37,329 nt of DNA from the NCBI GenBank assembly GCA_031276235.1, contig JAISNL010000025.1:1-37329 (forward strand), written 5' to 3'. A program made the position numbers and the translations under genes. Shown in pieces: positions 1-8,604 of this stretch. Each line of letters starts with the position of its first letter. Within the stretch, counting starts at the first letter, position 1. The stretch is from Prevotellaceae bacterium (lineage in GTDB: Bacteria > Bacteroidota > Bacteroidia > Bacteroidales > UBA932). The notes below the pieces were generated by a model. The model was not told where the DNA came from and made no database searches. It saw nothing but the letters and a program-made list of their open reading frames with translations.

Positions 1-171
1 GTACAAAACAATGTTTTACTTGGAACTCAAGGCAGTTTTGTATGGAATGGATTGAACAGCAAAAAGCAAAAAGTAAACGTTGGGCTTTATATAGTTTATA
101 TCGAATATTTTAATTTGCAGGGCAAAATTACCCAAGAAAAGAAAACATGCGTTGTAGCTGTTAGAAAATAA
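1..171 (+). CDS. C-terminal end of a secreted or surface protein, FlgD-like Ig fold (partial)
   Basis: The first 57 codons of the window are open and end in TAA at 169-171; the gene starts outside the window. The 56 visible residues contain GSFVWNGLNSKKQKVNVGLY and then YIVYIEYFNLQGKI, followed by a basic tail. The G-x-F-x-W-x-G ... GxYIVYxExFxxxG pattern is typical of the last beta-sandwich (FlgD-like Ig fold) of large Bacteroidetes secreted proteins, often annotated as lamin-tail-domain proteins. The enzymatic or binding part of the protein is not visible, so no specific function is assigned. Confidence 0.6.
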   Translation, partial: VQNNVLLGTQGSFVWNGLNSKKQKVNVGLYIVYIEYFNLQGKITQEKKTCVVAVRK

Positions 172-220
172 AAAACAGCAAAATATTTTATGTAAATCGT
201 AATTAAAAACTGCATCTGCA

Positions 221-1363
221 TTATTCCAGTTTCCTATAATAAAAAAGCTGATGGTCTGGTAACAAATTCGGGTGAAATATTTTTATTAAATCTTTAAGAA
301 TTATTTGCGGATTGACAACTCCCGATTCCCAAAAATCATTCCCTCCATGATTATTTAACCGCCTGTTACTGTTATAAACGTTTTTGTTTTTGAACGCCAG
401 TATATCTGCAAGCCTCGCATCAAGATTTTGCAGTTGCCTCAGCAATGTTTCATTGTTTTGATTAATCCACACATCGGCGTCAAGCGCCTTTGCATACACA
501 TATTCTATATTCATGGGATTGCTTTCTTTGCCGCCTTGCGTTTCGGCTTCAAAAATATATTCGCCGCCTGCATCTTTAAGCAAATTTATTGCCGCCGAGT
601 TTACGGCAGGAAGATACCAAACATCTCTGTACGGCGCATTTATCAACACTTTGGGCTTTGAATTTGCTTTGCTGGCAAGTTGCTGCAATGCCTGATATTC
701 ATATTCTATATTTTTAAATTTTTCAATCGTTTTTTCTTCTTCATCGAAAAATGCGGCGACAGCAATCATCCATTCGGCTTTTGCAAGCGGAGTATTTTCA
801 AGATATTCGCCTATATAAACGAGTTTGATTCCCATTTCAGCAAGTTTGGCTTCTGTTTTGCCAAGTTCGCCATCAATGCCGTATGCAAATATTACATCCG
901 GTTTCAGCGCGGCTATCGCTTCATACGAAAGATAATTTTCGTATCCAACATCTACCGTCAGGCTACCGGCTATTCTTTGCCTTACATTTTCGCTTGAAAT
1001 ATAATCCTGCCCCGATACGCCTGCGATTTTGTCTGCTTTGCCGATAAAATCAACAAAGGCAACATGCGTTGACGATAAACAAATAATGCGCTCGACGGGA
1101 ATTTTCACCGAGCGCTCATCACTGTTTTCGCTGTGCGTAAGCGTGTATGCAAACTGTACGTTGCTTGAGCCTTGCCACGGATTGCGTACAATCAGCCGCT
1201 TGTCATCGCCTGCCTGTTCAATAACAAACCGTTCAGAATATGATGGCTGATAACAAATTTCGTACCGTTTGCCGTCTTCTGCGTTTTTTTCGGTATTTTG
1301 CCGACAGGCGGCAACAAGCAACATGCCGGCAACAGAATACCAAAAAACGAGTTTACCGTTCAT
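221..1363 (-). CDS. ABC transporter substrate-binding lipoprotein, siderophore/cobalamin (BtuF/FepB) family
   Basis: This 380-aa protein begins with a lipoprotein signal peptide ending in the lipobox LLVAAC, so C20 would be lipidated and the protein anchored in a membrane facing the periplasm. From about residue 90 the sequence (RIICLSSTHVAFVDFIGKAD, then AGVSGQDYI and ALKPDVIFAYG) matches the periplasmic binding protein family PF01497, which delivers ferric siderophores, haem or cobalamin to ABC importers. The ligand cannot be told from sequence. The gene starts 1 nt after the V-ATPase K gene stops, so it probably shares that transcript at least in part. No permease or ATPase gene lies next to it, so its import partners must be elsewhere or it acts with a TonB system. 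Confidence 0.8.
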   Translation of the reverse strand: MNGKLVFWYSVAGMLLVAACRQNTEKNAEDGKRYEICYQPSYSERFVIEQAGDDKRLIVRNPWQGSSNVQFAYTLTHSENSDERSVKIPVERIICLSSTHVAFVDFIGKADKIAGVSGQDYISSENVRQRIAGSLTVDVGYENYLSYEAIAALKPDVIFAYGIDGELGKTEAKLAEMGIKLVYIGEYLENTPLAKAEWMIAVAAFFDEEEKTIEKFKNIEYEYQALQQLASKANSKPKVLINAPYRDVWYLPAVNSAAINLLKDAGGEYIFEAETQGGKESNPMNIEYVYAKALDADVWINQNNETLLRQLQNLDARLADILAFKNKNVYNSNRRLNNHGGNDFWESGVVNPQIILKDLIKIFHPNLLPDHQLFYYRKLE

Positions 1364-1364
1364 T

Positions 1365-1832
<468 letters not shown>

Positions 1833-1986
1833 TTACTTTTTTTTAATTTTTACTTTAATTCTTTTGTTTATTAATTTAATTATATATTATGTTATAATTG
1901 TCTGTTTTTTGATTTTTAATAGTTCAATTTTGAAAAATATTTATCAATGTTCAATTTATTTCATGCAGCGCTGTTTATTTTTATCT

Positions 1987-2015
1987 CCGTCGTGGCGGAT
2001 AGTCGCGCCAGACGG
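1987..2015. other. GC-rich hairpin in the atpI-atpK intercistronic gap
   Basis: CCGTC-(G)-TGGCG at 1987-1997 pairs with CGCCA-GACGG at 2006-2015: a 10-bp stem with one bulged G and an 8-nt loop. No T-run follows on either strand, so it is not a standard terminator. It stands out in an AT-rich gap, and on the minus-strand mRNA it lies between the I and K coding regions. Confidence 0.5.
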
Positions 2016-2040
2016 CGGCAAAACATATCTGCGGGACTCG

Positions 2041-2137
2041 TTCGGAATTTCCGAATAAATAAATCCGCCGTGCATCTCTCGTTCGGAATTTCCGAATAAA
2101 TAAATCTGCCGTGCATCTCTCGTTCGGAATTTCCGAA
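2041..2137. repeat. 41-bp tandem repeat with TTCGGAAATTCCGAA dyads, between V-ATPase I and K genes
   Basis: Two nearly identical 41-bp units (2041-2081 and 2082-2122, one mismatch seen) are followed by a third partial unit (2123-2137). Each begins with TTCGGAATTTCCGAA, an inverted repeat able to form a short hairpin. The whole 1827-2219 gap holds no convincing gene: an open frame at 1961-2212 (minus) simply reads through the repeats. The array lies in the transcribed region between two ATPase genes. Confidence 0.85.
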
Positions 2138-2219
2138 CAGGTAAAACATGTCTGCAAACCTCAGCCCTTTCATGGGAGCGCTCTTATTATTATTTTTTTT
2201 CGCTGTATTCATTATTCTT

Positions 2220-4070
2220 TCATTCCAAGGGTTGTTTTACTTCCTTTCTCAACGAGGCGCTGCTTTTTTTCAGCGGAGTAAAAGCTCTTTGTCCTGCTTC
2301 AAATCCTGCATTTTTATAAAACTCTACAAAGGTTAAACGCATCGGGTGTACAAATGCGCCAAGCGCCGACATTCCCAAATTCAAGGCGTGTCCTATTGTT
2401 AAAATTATAATCATCACCAACTGTTTTGCTACAATAATATCGGGACTCATTCCTGTTGCCAGACTGTTGAATACCATTGCCAACACCGAACCCGACAGTC
2501 CAAGCGCAAAAAGCCTCAGATATGATAGGGTATCTCCCAAAATTCCCGTAACATCGTTGTAGGTATTCCACAGCCCTGCGCCGAAATTTGCAAGCGGATT
2601 TTTGCCGGGCGAATTGCAGAAGAACATAAAAAACAGTCCCAGCCCCATCGCGCTCCAAAATATTTCGCTTCCGAAGGGAATTGTCAGTCCGAGTTTGGGA
2701 ACTGCTAACTTTGCCGTAATTAGTGATATTAGAACCAGCATCCAGCCTATGGTTGACAGGGCATGAGGGAAACCGAAATATTTTGCTTTTCCGTATGCTT
2801 TTATTCCCATAGCCAGCAATAAATGCACTACGCCCGTGGCGATAGCAAAATAGAACAGGTTTTGCGATTCGAGGAACATGTCTCTGTAGGGTTCGAGCAG
2901 TTGAAAATTGCCGATTGATACGCCAAAAAACGAGCCTGTGGCAATTCCGAACATCAGCGTTGACAGCCCGCACCAGAACGCCAGCCATCCAAGGCTGCGA
3001 ACAACCGCATTTTTCATTTTTTTGGCTATAAGCAGTCCCAGCATCAGAAATATCATTCCGTAGCCGCCATCGCAAAGGCAAAATCCGAAAAAGAAAATAT
3101 AGAAAGGCGCACAGTATGGCGTCATGTCTGTTGTGCCGTATTTCGGCAAAGTATAAAACTGTTCTATAAATTCAAACAGCCGCGCAAATCGGTTGTTTTT
3201 CAGTTTCACAGGCGTATTGTCGTCTGGCGCGGGTTTTTCTTTTATGAAGAATGCGCTTGATGCGTTAAGCAAATTTTCTACTTCGCGCTGGCTTTCGGCG
3301 GTTGCCCAACCTTCGAGCAGTATCAGTTTTCCTTCGGCGGCTTCTTCGCCGCTGTTCGCTGCTTTCGACAGGTGCAAATTGTCGGAAAGACATTCGCTTT
3401 CGGCAATAAAATCATCAATATAAGCAATGCTTCGGTTGATAATATTTTGCTGATTTTCTATTTCTGCTGCAATCTGGCTGATATTTTCACGAGCCTGCCT
3501 GTAAGTCATCGCAGGCGGCTTCAATTCGGGCAAATCAAATTCAAAACTTTCGGAAGTCGGCGCAGCTATTACGAAACAGGTTTTTTTGTCGATACTGTTT
3601 ATTTCGGTAATAGAATATTTTTCGTTCCAGCGGTTTTTAAATTCTTCAAACCGTTTTTCGCTCAGTTCGTAAAAGTGCAGCGTTATTCCCGCTTTTTTGA
3701 GGGCTTCGATATAATTTGCATCAAAGTCGCCCCATGCGGCAAGTTCGTCCGCTTCTTTGGATGTTTTGTCCAGTTCTGTTTTTAATTTTGCGAGTTTTTC
3801 TCTTGCACTTTGATAAATTTCCAAAGCCTTTTCAGGCGTAAGGTTTTTTGCATGATTTTGTTTATTTTTTTGTTCTGCGGCAATAGATTTCAGTTGTTGC
3901 GCCGCCTGCCTGTAATGATTTATTTTTTCTACAAGGTTTCGTTCTTCGTTGTTTGCTTTCCAAGACGAAACGGTTACATCAACCAGTCCGAGTTCCTGCA
4001 ACTGTTGCAAAAACGGCTGATAATCCTTATAGAAAACAATCATTGAATATTTCATCATCGGAACTATCAT
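2220..4070 (-). CDS. ntpI: V-type ATPase subunit I (membrane stator, a-subunit)
   Basis: The 616-aa protein has a cytoplasmic N-terminal half with heptad-like charged stretches (about residues 50-120 and 200-240) that attaches to peripheral stalks. Its C-terminal half has about seven membrane segments starting near YCAPFYIFFFGFCLCDGGYG. The sequence DTLSYLRLFALGLSGSVLA carries the essential arginine region of V-type a-subunits, which forms the ion half-channels against the K ring. The length is normal for bacterial V-type subunit I. Its ATG overlaps the end of the subunit D gene by 4 nt, indicating translational coupling. Confidence 0.93.
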   Translation of the reverse strand: MIVPMMKYSMIVFYKDYQPFLQQLQELGLVDVTVSSWKANNEERNLVEKINHYRQAAQQLKSIAAEQKNKQNHAKNLTPEKALEIYQSAREKLAKLKTELDKTSKEADELAAWGDFDANYIEALKKAGITLHFYELSEKRFEEFKNRWNEKYSITEINSIDKKTCFVIAAPTSESFEFDLPELKPPAMTYRQARENISQIAAEIENQQNIINRSIAYIDDFIAESECLSDNLHLSKAANSGEEAAEGKLILLEGWATAESQREVENLLNASSAFFIKEKPAPDDNTPVKLKNNRFARLFEFIEQFYTLPKYGTTDMTPYCAPFYIFFFGFCLCDGGYGMIFLMLGLLIAKKMKNAVVRSLGWLAFWCGLSTLMFGIATGSFFGVSIGNFQLLEPYRDMFLESQNLFYFAIATGVVHLLLAMGIKAYGKAKYFGFPHALSTIGWMLVLISLITAKLAVPKLGLTIPFGSEIFWSAMGLGLFFMFFCNSPGKNPLANFGAGLWNTYNDVTGILGDTLSYLRLFALGLSGSVLAMVFNSLATGMSPDIIVAKQLVMIIILTIGHALNLGMSALGAFVHPMRLTFVEFYKNAGFEAGQRAFTPLKKSSASLRKEVKQPLE

Positions 4071-4672
4071 TTTGTTTCTTCCTCCATTTTTTCGTGTCTG
4101 TCCTTTACTATTTTTTGGGATGCTTTCGATAGATTTTCTTCGTCTTCGACAAAGCGTTTTATTTTAAGAATCGCTTCCCTGTATCCGGGTATCTGAACTT
4201 TTTCATAAAGATTTACCTTTTGAGTTGTTTTTTTGCGCGTAAAATCCAGAAGACGCACTTTTTCGTCAACAAATTCGCGTTCCAGCCCCAAACGCGCAAG
4301 GTCTTTAAGAATAGCTACGCCTTCGGCATACCATAGCGGCTTGCTGAAAAGATTAAACGGTTTAAGCGAAAATTTCACATCTTCGATTACAGGTATTTTT
4401 ACTCCCGCTATTTTCATGGTTTTAATATCAACATCATCAATTGAGACAAGTCCCGGCTCAAATTCAACCCACAATGCCGACATTTGGTCGTATGAATTGA
4501 TTTTGTGCGACAGTTCGGCATTTATTGCATCTGCTTTGTCTTTCGCTTTTTTTACTTCCATGCGCAACGCCGATTCTTTGCTTTTGATTGTAGGCAAAGC
4601 CTTTTCGCGTACTTTCAGTTGCTTGTTCAGGTCGTTAAGAGATGTTTTATTGTATTGATATTTAATAGCCAT
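4067..4672 (-). CDS. ntpD: V-type ATPase subunit D (central rotor shaft)
   Basis: The 201-aa protein is predicted to be largely helical. An N-terminal coiled coil starts with the family-typical YQYNKTSLNDLNKQL and a C-terminal helix is rich in K and E, as in subunit D, the central shaft that turns inside the A3B3 head. The middle (residues about 80-110) is the short globular part. It follows subunit B after 91 nt and its stop overlaps the start of subunit I. The order E-x-A-B-D-I-K is that known from Chlamydia and spirochaetes. No separate F gene is visible in the operon. Confidence 0.9.
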   Translation of the reverse strand: MAIKYQYNKTSLNDLNKQLKVREKALPTIKSKESALRMEVKKAKDKADAINAELSHKINSYDQMSALWVEFEPGLVSIDDVDIKTMKIAGVKIPVIEDVKFSLKPFNLFSKPLWYAEGVAILKDLARLGLEREFVDEKVRLLDFTRKKTTQKVNLYEKVQIPGYREAILKIKRFVEDEENLSKASQKIVKDRHEKMEEETK

Positions 4673-4763
4673 TTAATTTTTGTTTTTAATGTTTTCTCGT
4701 TTATTTGTATTCCGTACTTCGATTTCCATTAAATTTATAACCTTTACAAATTACTTTATAAAC

Positions 4764-6083
4764 TTATAAATTTTTCCAGTATTTATCCATCAAATCCTGC
4801 TTAATTGCAACTTCGGTTTGGCTGAAATATTTGCCGAACAAAGTCCACGTTCTATCAAGCATTTCTGTTGTATTGATATTAATATCTATTGATAATATGT
4901 TTTCCGAGTAATCTTTTGCAAATTTCAAAGCCCTTTCGTCATAATCGGTAAGGTCAAAACCGTTTTCCATTTTTGTTTTTGCATTCGAAGCATCGGCATA
5001 CAGACGTATTGCAGCATTCATCACTTGCGGATGGTCTTCGCGCGTTTGCTTGCCTATAACTAACTGCTTCAGGCGAGAGAGGCTGCGGAACGGGTCGATG
5101 ATAACTTTTCCCGTGTCGCTGTCTTTTCGCAAATACAACTGCCCTTCTGTAATATATCCGGTATTGTCGGGAATAGCGTGTGTAATATCGCCGCCGCTTA
5201 ATGTTGTAACTGCAATTATTGTAATTGAACCGCCATCGGGCAGTTGCACTGCTTTTTCGTAGATTTTCGCCAAATCCGAATAAAGCGAACCGGGCATACT
5301 GTCTTTTGATGGTATTTGATCCATGCGGTTAGAAACTATGGAAAGCGCATCTGCATACAAAGTCATGTCGGTAAGCAGCACAAGAACTTTTTCGTTTTTA
5401 TCAACTGCAAAATATTCGGCGGCGGCAAGCGCCATATCGGGAATCAACAATCGCTCTACAGGCGGATTTTCGGTTGTGTTGACAAAACATATAATTTTGT
5501 CAAGCGCGCCCGCATTTTCAAACGATTTTTTAAAAAACAGAAAATCATCATTCGACAGCCCCATTCCGCCGAGAATAATCTTATCTACCTGAGCGCGCAG
5601 GGCAACCAGCGCCATTACATTGTTGTAGGGCTGGTCGGGGTCGGCAAAGAATGGTATTTTTTGTCCCGACACAAGAGTATTGTTAAGGTCGATACCTGCA
5701 ATTCCCGTAGGAATGATTTGCGAAGGCTGCTTGCGGCGAAACGGATTTACCGATGGTCCGCCTATTTCGCGTTTTTCGCCATCCGGTTCAACTCCTCCAT
5801 CAATAGGTTTGCCGTAGGCGTTGAAAAAACGTCCTGCCAAATCATCGCTCACTTTAAGTGTAGGCGGTTCGCCCATAAATACAACTTCGGCATTGGTAGG
5901 AATGCCTTCGGTGCCGGCAAACACTTGTAACGATACAAGGTTGCCATCAATTTTTATTACCTGAGCCAAACGCCCGTCAACGGTTGCAAGTTCATCGTTT
6001 GTAATGTTTTGTGCGTGCAAACTTACAGTGGCTTTAGTAATTGCTTCGAGCTTTGTATAAATTTTTTGAAATGCTTTTGCCAT
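4764..6083 (-). CDS. ntpB: V-type ATPase subunit B (non-catalytic head subunit)
   Basis: The 439-aa protein matches the regulatory B subunit of V/A-type ATPases. It has an N-terminal beta barrel (residues 1-80), the stretch GRFFNAYGKPIDGG, the IIPTGIAGIDLNNTLVSGQK region where the degenerate nucleotide site lies (no canonical P-loop, as expected for B), and TTLSGGDITHAIPDNTGYIT. It alternates with subunit A in the hexameric head. The gene is separated from subunit A by about 760 nt holding two small repeat-related ORFs, whereas A and B are normally nearly adjacent. Confidence 0.95.
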   Translation of the reverse strand: MAKAFQKIYTKLEAITKATVSLHAQNITNDELATVDGRLAQVIKIDGNLVSLQVFAGTEGIPTNAEVVFMGEPPTLKVSDDLAGRFFNAYGKPIDGGVEPDGEKREIGGPSVNPFRRKQPSQIIPTGIAGIDLNNTLVSGQKIPFFADPDQPYNNVMALVALRAQVDKIILGGMGLSNDDFLFFKKSFENAGALDKIICFVNTTENPPVERLLIPDMALAAAEYFAVDKNEKVLVLLTDMTLYADALSIVSNRMDQIPSKDSMPGSLYSDLAKIYEKAVQLPDGGSITIIAVTTLSGGDITHAIPDNTGYITEGQLYLRKDSDTGKVIIDPFRSLSRLKQLVIGKQTREDHPQVMNAAIRLYADASNAKTKMENGFDLTDYDERALKFAKDYSENILSIDININTTEMLDRTWTLFGKYFSQTEVAIKQDLMDKYWKNL

Positions 6084-6125
6084 ATATTTTTGTTTTTTAT
6101 TTTAATGTTTCACAATAATTGTCTG

Positions 6126-6188
6126 TTCTTTTATGTGTTAATATTCAGTTTAAAAAATTATTAATTTAACAGTCGACTTGCTTTTGTC
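6126..6188. repeat. 63-bp direct repeat, copy 1 (3' end of the 42-bp-repeat gene)
   Basis: This segment matches 6619-6681 in the same orientation with 5 mismatches in 63 positions by hand alignment. On the minus strand it encodes DKSKSTVKLIIF and the stop of the repeat-protein gene. The second copy encodes the end of the 52-aa ORF. Confidence 0.9.
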
Positions 6189-6611
6189 AACATGCGCGAA
6201 AATATACTCCATTCTGTCAATATATTTCCGACAGAAACAGTCGCAATCCTGACCTACTTCTGAATATTTCTGAAAGAAACAGTCGCAATCCTGACTTACT
6301 TCTGAATATTTCTGAAAGAAACAGTCGCAATCCTGACCTACTTCTGAATATTTCTGAAAGAAACAGTCGCAATCCTGACTTACTTCTGAATATTTCTGAA
6401 AGAAACAGTCGCAATCCTGACTTACTTCTGAATATTTCTGAAAGAAACAGTCGCAATCCTGACTTACTTCTGAATATTTCTGACAGAAACAGTCGCAATC
6501 CTGACTTACTTCTGAATATTTCTGACAGAGGTCGGGTTCTAAAATTACCTTTTGTGCAAAAATGTTTACTGCTATCAGTAAATTCAGTCCTAATAATATA
6601 ATTTTTTTCAT
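6150..6611 (-). CDS. Secreted Cys-rich protein made of seven 14-residue repeats
   Basis: The 153-aa product starts with a clear signal peptide (MKKIILLGLNLLIAVNIFAQ, cleavage expected after AQ or just before it). It continues with seven copies of QKYSEV(S/G)QDCDCF(F/C), then a short tail. The repeats make it rich in Cys, Asp and aromatic residues; the DCDC pairs could form disulphides or bind metal (inference). The gene sits between V-ATPase subunits A and B and is read with them. No family is recognised and no function is assigned. Its last 12 residues come from a 63-bp stretch duplicated from the ORF just upstream. It may be a genuine small exported protein or a by-product of repeat expansion. 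Confidence 0.55.
   Translation of the reverse strand: MKKIILLGLNLLIAVNIFAQKVILEPDLCQKYSEVSQDCDCFCQKYSEVSQDCDCFFQKYSEVSQDCDCFFQKYSEVSQDCDCFFQKYSEVGQDCDCFFQKYSEVSQDCDCFFQKYSEVGQDCDCFCRKYIDRMEYIFAHVDKSKSTVKLIIF
6232..6535. repeat. 42-bp tandem repeat array, seven units
   Basis: The motif TCGCAATCCTGAC recurs at 6241, 6283, 6325, 6367, 6409, 6451 and 6493, exactly 42 bp apart. Units are nearly identical; the visible changes are mostly an S/G codon alternation and F/C at the unit end. The period is a multiple of three, so gain or loss of units keeps the reading frame. Confidence 0.95.
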
Positions 6612-6618
6612 AATTATT

Positions 6619-6681
6619 TTCTTTTATGTGTTAATATTCGGTTTTAAAAGTTATTAATTTACCAGTCGGCTTGCTTTTGTC
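6619..6681. repeat. 63-bp direct repeat, copy 2 (3' end of the 52-aa ORF)
   Basis: Partner of 6126-6188, 493 bp away. On the minus strand it encodes DKSKPTGKLITFKTEY and a stop. In copy 1 the equivalent TTT-AAA codons read TTT-TAA, so the frame there ends four residues earlier. Confidence 0.9.
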
Positions 6682-6789
6682 TTCGTTGCAACGAACAAGG
6701 GCGTTTTCATATCGGCGAAAGCAATTAACGCCAAGTCTGCCGGCTTTGGTATCGTTGTTTTGCTTTAATATGAGATATTCCGCTGCCAT
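6631..6789 (-). CDS. Small hypothetical protein (52 aa) upstream of the repeat gene
   Basis: An open frame from ATG at 6789 to TAA at 6631-6633 encodes a 52-residue basic peptide beginning MAAEYLILKQNNDTKAGRLG and ending GKLITFKTEY. It has two cysteines (C23, C34), no signal peptide and no membrane segment. It starts about 60 nt after the end of V-ATPase subunit A and fills most of the gap before the repeat gene. I do not recognise a family. Its 3' end shares the 63-bp direct repeat with the next gene, which argues that it is the older of the two; whether it is translated is unknown. Confidence 0.35.
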   Translation of the reverse strand: MAAEYLILKQNNDTKAGRLGVNCFRRYENALVRCNEDKSKPTGKLITFKTEY

Positions 6790-6846
6790 TTATATCATTT
6801 TATTATCACGAACTGATTTTTGCGGCATTAATTTTAATGATATGTT

Positions 6847-8604
6847 CTATTCTGTTCGTCTTTCGTTGATGTGTTCGTTCAAGCGGGCTTCGTATTTTTT
6901 GAATTCGTCGCTTTGGAATACGCTGTAATTCATTTGGCGCATATTATTGATTATATGTTTATAAAAATCTATACATTCGTTAAAGTTATCGAATGAAAAT
7001 TTTGTTCTGCATATATCAAGCGCTTTTTCAAACATAAATTGCTGTCGTTTGAGCGGGGCTGAAGCATCTATGGCATCAAAGGCATCCTGTTGCAGGATTA
7101 CGTAATCAATAAGTTCAGATTTCCAGAATCGGTCGTGATATTCGATTGGCACGCTGTCGTCTCCCAGAATGTTTATCTGTTCGTATGCTTCGCGTCCGCG
7201 CAGAACTATATTTTTTCCTTCGCTTACGTTTGCCGTCCAGTTTGCGCTGATAGTTTTGTTGAGGTATTCGCAAATTTCGGGATATTCGAGATATTTTGAG
7301 TAACTGTCCACAGGGTCAACTGCCGGATAGCGCTTACTGTCGGCTCGGCTTTGCGCCAGTGCGTAGAAGCAGCGCGCCGCTTTTTTTGTTGATTCTGTTA
7401 CAGGTTCTTTCAGATTTCCTCCGGCAGGCGATACCGTACCGATAAAAGTAACCGAGCCTGTCTGCCCGTTGTTGAGATACACGAGACCTGCACGCGAGTA
7501 GAAGTTTGAAATAATTGCCGACAAATCCATTGGGAAGGCGTCTGCTCCCGGAAGTTCTTCAAGTCTGTTGCTCATTTCGCGTAAAGCCTGCGCCCATCTC
7601 GATGTTGAGTCGGCAAGCAAAAGTATTTTGAAACCCATTGCGCGGTAATATTCGGCTATGGTCATTGCCGTATAAACCGATGCTTCGCGTGCTGAAACGG
7701 GCATGTTTGATGTGTTGCATATAATAATTGTTCGTTCCATCAGTTTGCGACCTGTTCTGGGGTCGTCGAGTTCGGGAAATTCGGTAAATATTTCAACAAC
7801 TTCGTTGGCTCGTTCTCCGCAGGCTGCGTTTATTATAATATCGGCGTCAGCCTGTTTTGCCAGAGCGTGCTGCAACACGGTTTTTCCGCAGCCAAACGGG
7901 CCGGGAATAAATCCTGTTCCGCCTTCGGCAATGGGATTGAATGTGTCGATAATGCGTACTCCCGTTTCCATTATTTTGAACGGGCGCGGTTTTTCCTTGT
8001 ATGCAGTAATAGCCCGCTTCACTGGCCAGCGCTGCACCATTGTTATTTCGTGGTCGTTGCCGTTTTCATCTGTAATAACGGCGATTCTGTCGCTGATTTT
8101 ATACATGCCTTCTTCTGCAATGCTTTTCACCTTGTATTTGCCTTGCAGTTTGAACGGCACCATAATTTTATGTTTCAGCCATCCTTCGGTAACTTCGCCC
8201 AGCCAGTCTGCGGCTATTACTTCATCTCCGTTTTTTGCTGTAGGCGTAAAATCCCATTCTCTGTTCCAGTCAAGCGGGCTTGTATATTCGCCGCGTTTCA
8301 GAAATACGCCTGTCATTGATGCCAGATTGTTTTGCAAGCCGTCGTAATTGCTTGACAGCAATCCTGGTCCGAGCGTGGCTTCAAGCATGTGTCCCTGAAA
8401 TTCCACTTCGCTGCCTACGCTTAATCCGCGGGTACTTTCATATACCTGTACCTGTACTTTTTCGCCGTCAACTTTTATAACGTCAGCCATCAATTTTATA
8501 TTGCCAAGTTTGATATAGCAAACTTCGTTTTGTGCAACCGGTCCGTCAACTTTTACCGACACAAGATTGGCAATGATTCTTGTTACTTTTCCTGTTGTGT
8601 TCAT
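6847..8604 (-). CDS. ntpA: V-type ATPase catalytic subunit A
   Basis: The 585-aa protein is full length for the catalytic subunit. The N-terminal barrel (1-75) is followed by the A-specific insertion (about 110-190) and then the nucleotide-binding domain with P-loop GPFGCGKT at 235-242. Further on are AACGERANEVVEI, the LLADSTSRWAQALRE stretch and SPAGGNLKEPVTEST. It hydrolyses or makes ATP in the A3B3 head. Its start codon directly follows the stop of the DUF2764 gene, with no gap. The next ATPase gene, B, comes only after the inserted small ORFs. Confidence 0.96.
   Translation of the reverse strand: MNTTGKVTRIIANLVSVKVDGPVAQNEVCYIKLGNIKLMADVIKVDGEKVQVQVYESTRGLSVGSEVEFQGHMLEATLGPGLLSSNYDGLQNNLASMTGVFLKRGEYTSPLDWNREWDFTPTAKNGDEVIAADWLGEVTEGWLKHKIMVPFKLQGKYKVKSIAEEGMYKISDRIAVITDENGNDHEITMVQRWPVKRAITAYKEKPRPFKIMETGVRIIDTFNPIAEGGTGFIPGPFGCGKTVLQHALAKQADADIIINAACGERANEVVEIFTEFPELDDPRTGRKLMERTIIICNTSNMPVSAREASVYTAMTIAEYYRAMGFKILLLADSTSRWAQALREMSNRLEELPGADAFPMDLSAIISNFYSRAGLVYLNNGQTGSVTFIGTVSPAGGNLKEPVTESTKKAARCFYALAQSRADSKRYPAVDPVDSYSKYLEYPEICEYLNKTISANWTANVSEGKNIVLRGREAYEQINILGDDSVPIEYHDRFWKSELIDYVILQQDAFDAIDASAPLKRQQFMFEKALDICRTKFSFDNFNECIDFYKHIINNMRQMNYSVFQSDEFKKYEARLNEHINERRTE

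Noticed and set aside
1961-2212. 83-codon open frame on the minus strand between V-ATPase I and K genes
   Set aside because: It is made mostly of the 41-bp repeat read in one frame and has no family-like sequence, signal peptide or promoter; repeats without stops can give such frames by chance.
6217-6498. Second open frame through the 42-bp repeats (LFLSEIFRSKSGLR type peptide)
   Set aside because: A period divisible by three keeps all stop-free frames open. The other frame has a signal peptide and a non-repeat tail and is the better candidate.
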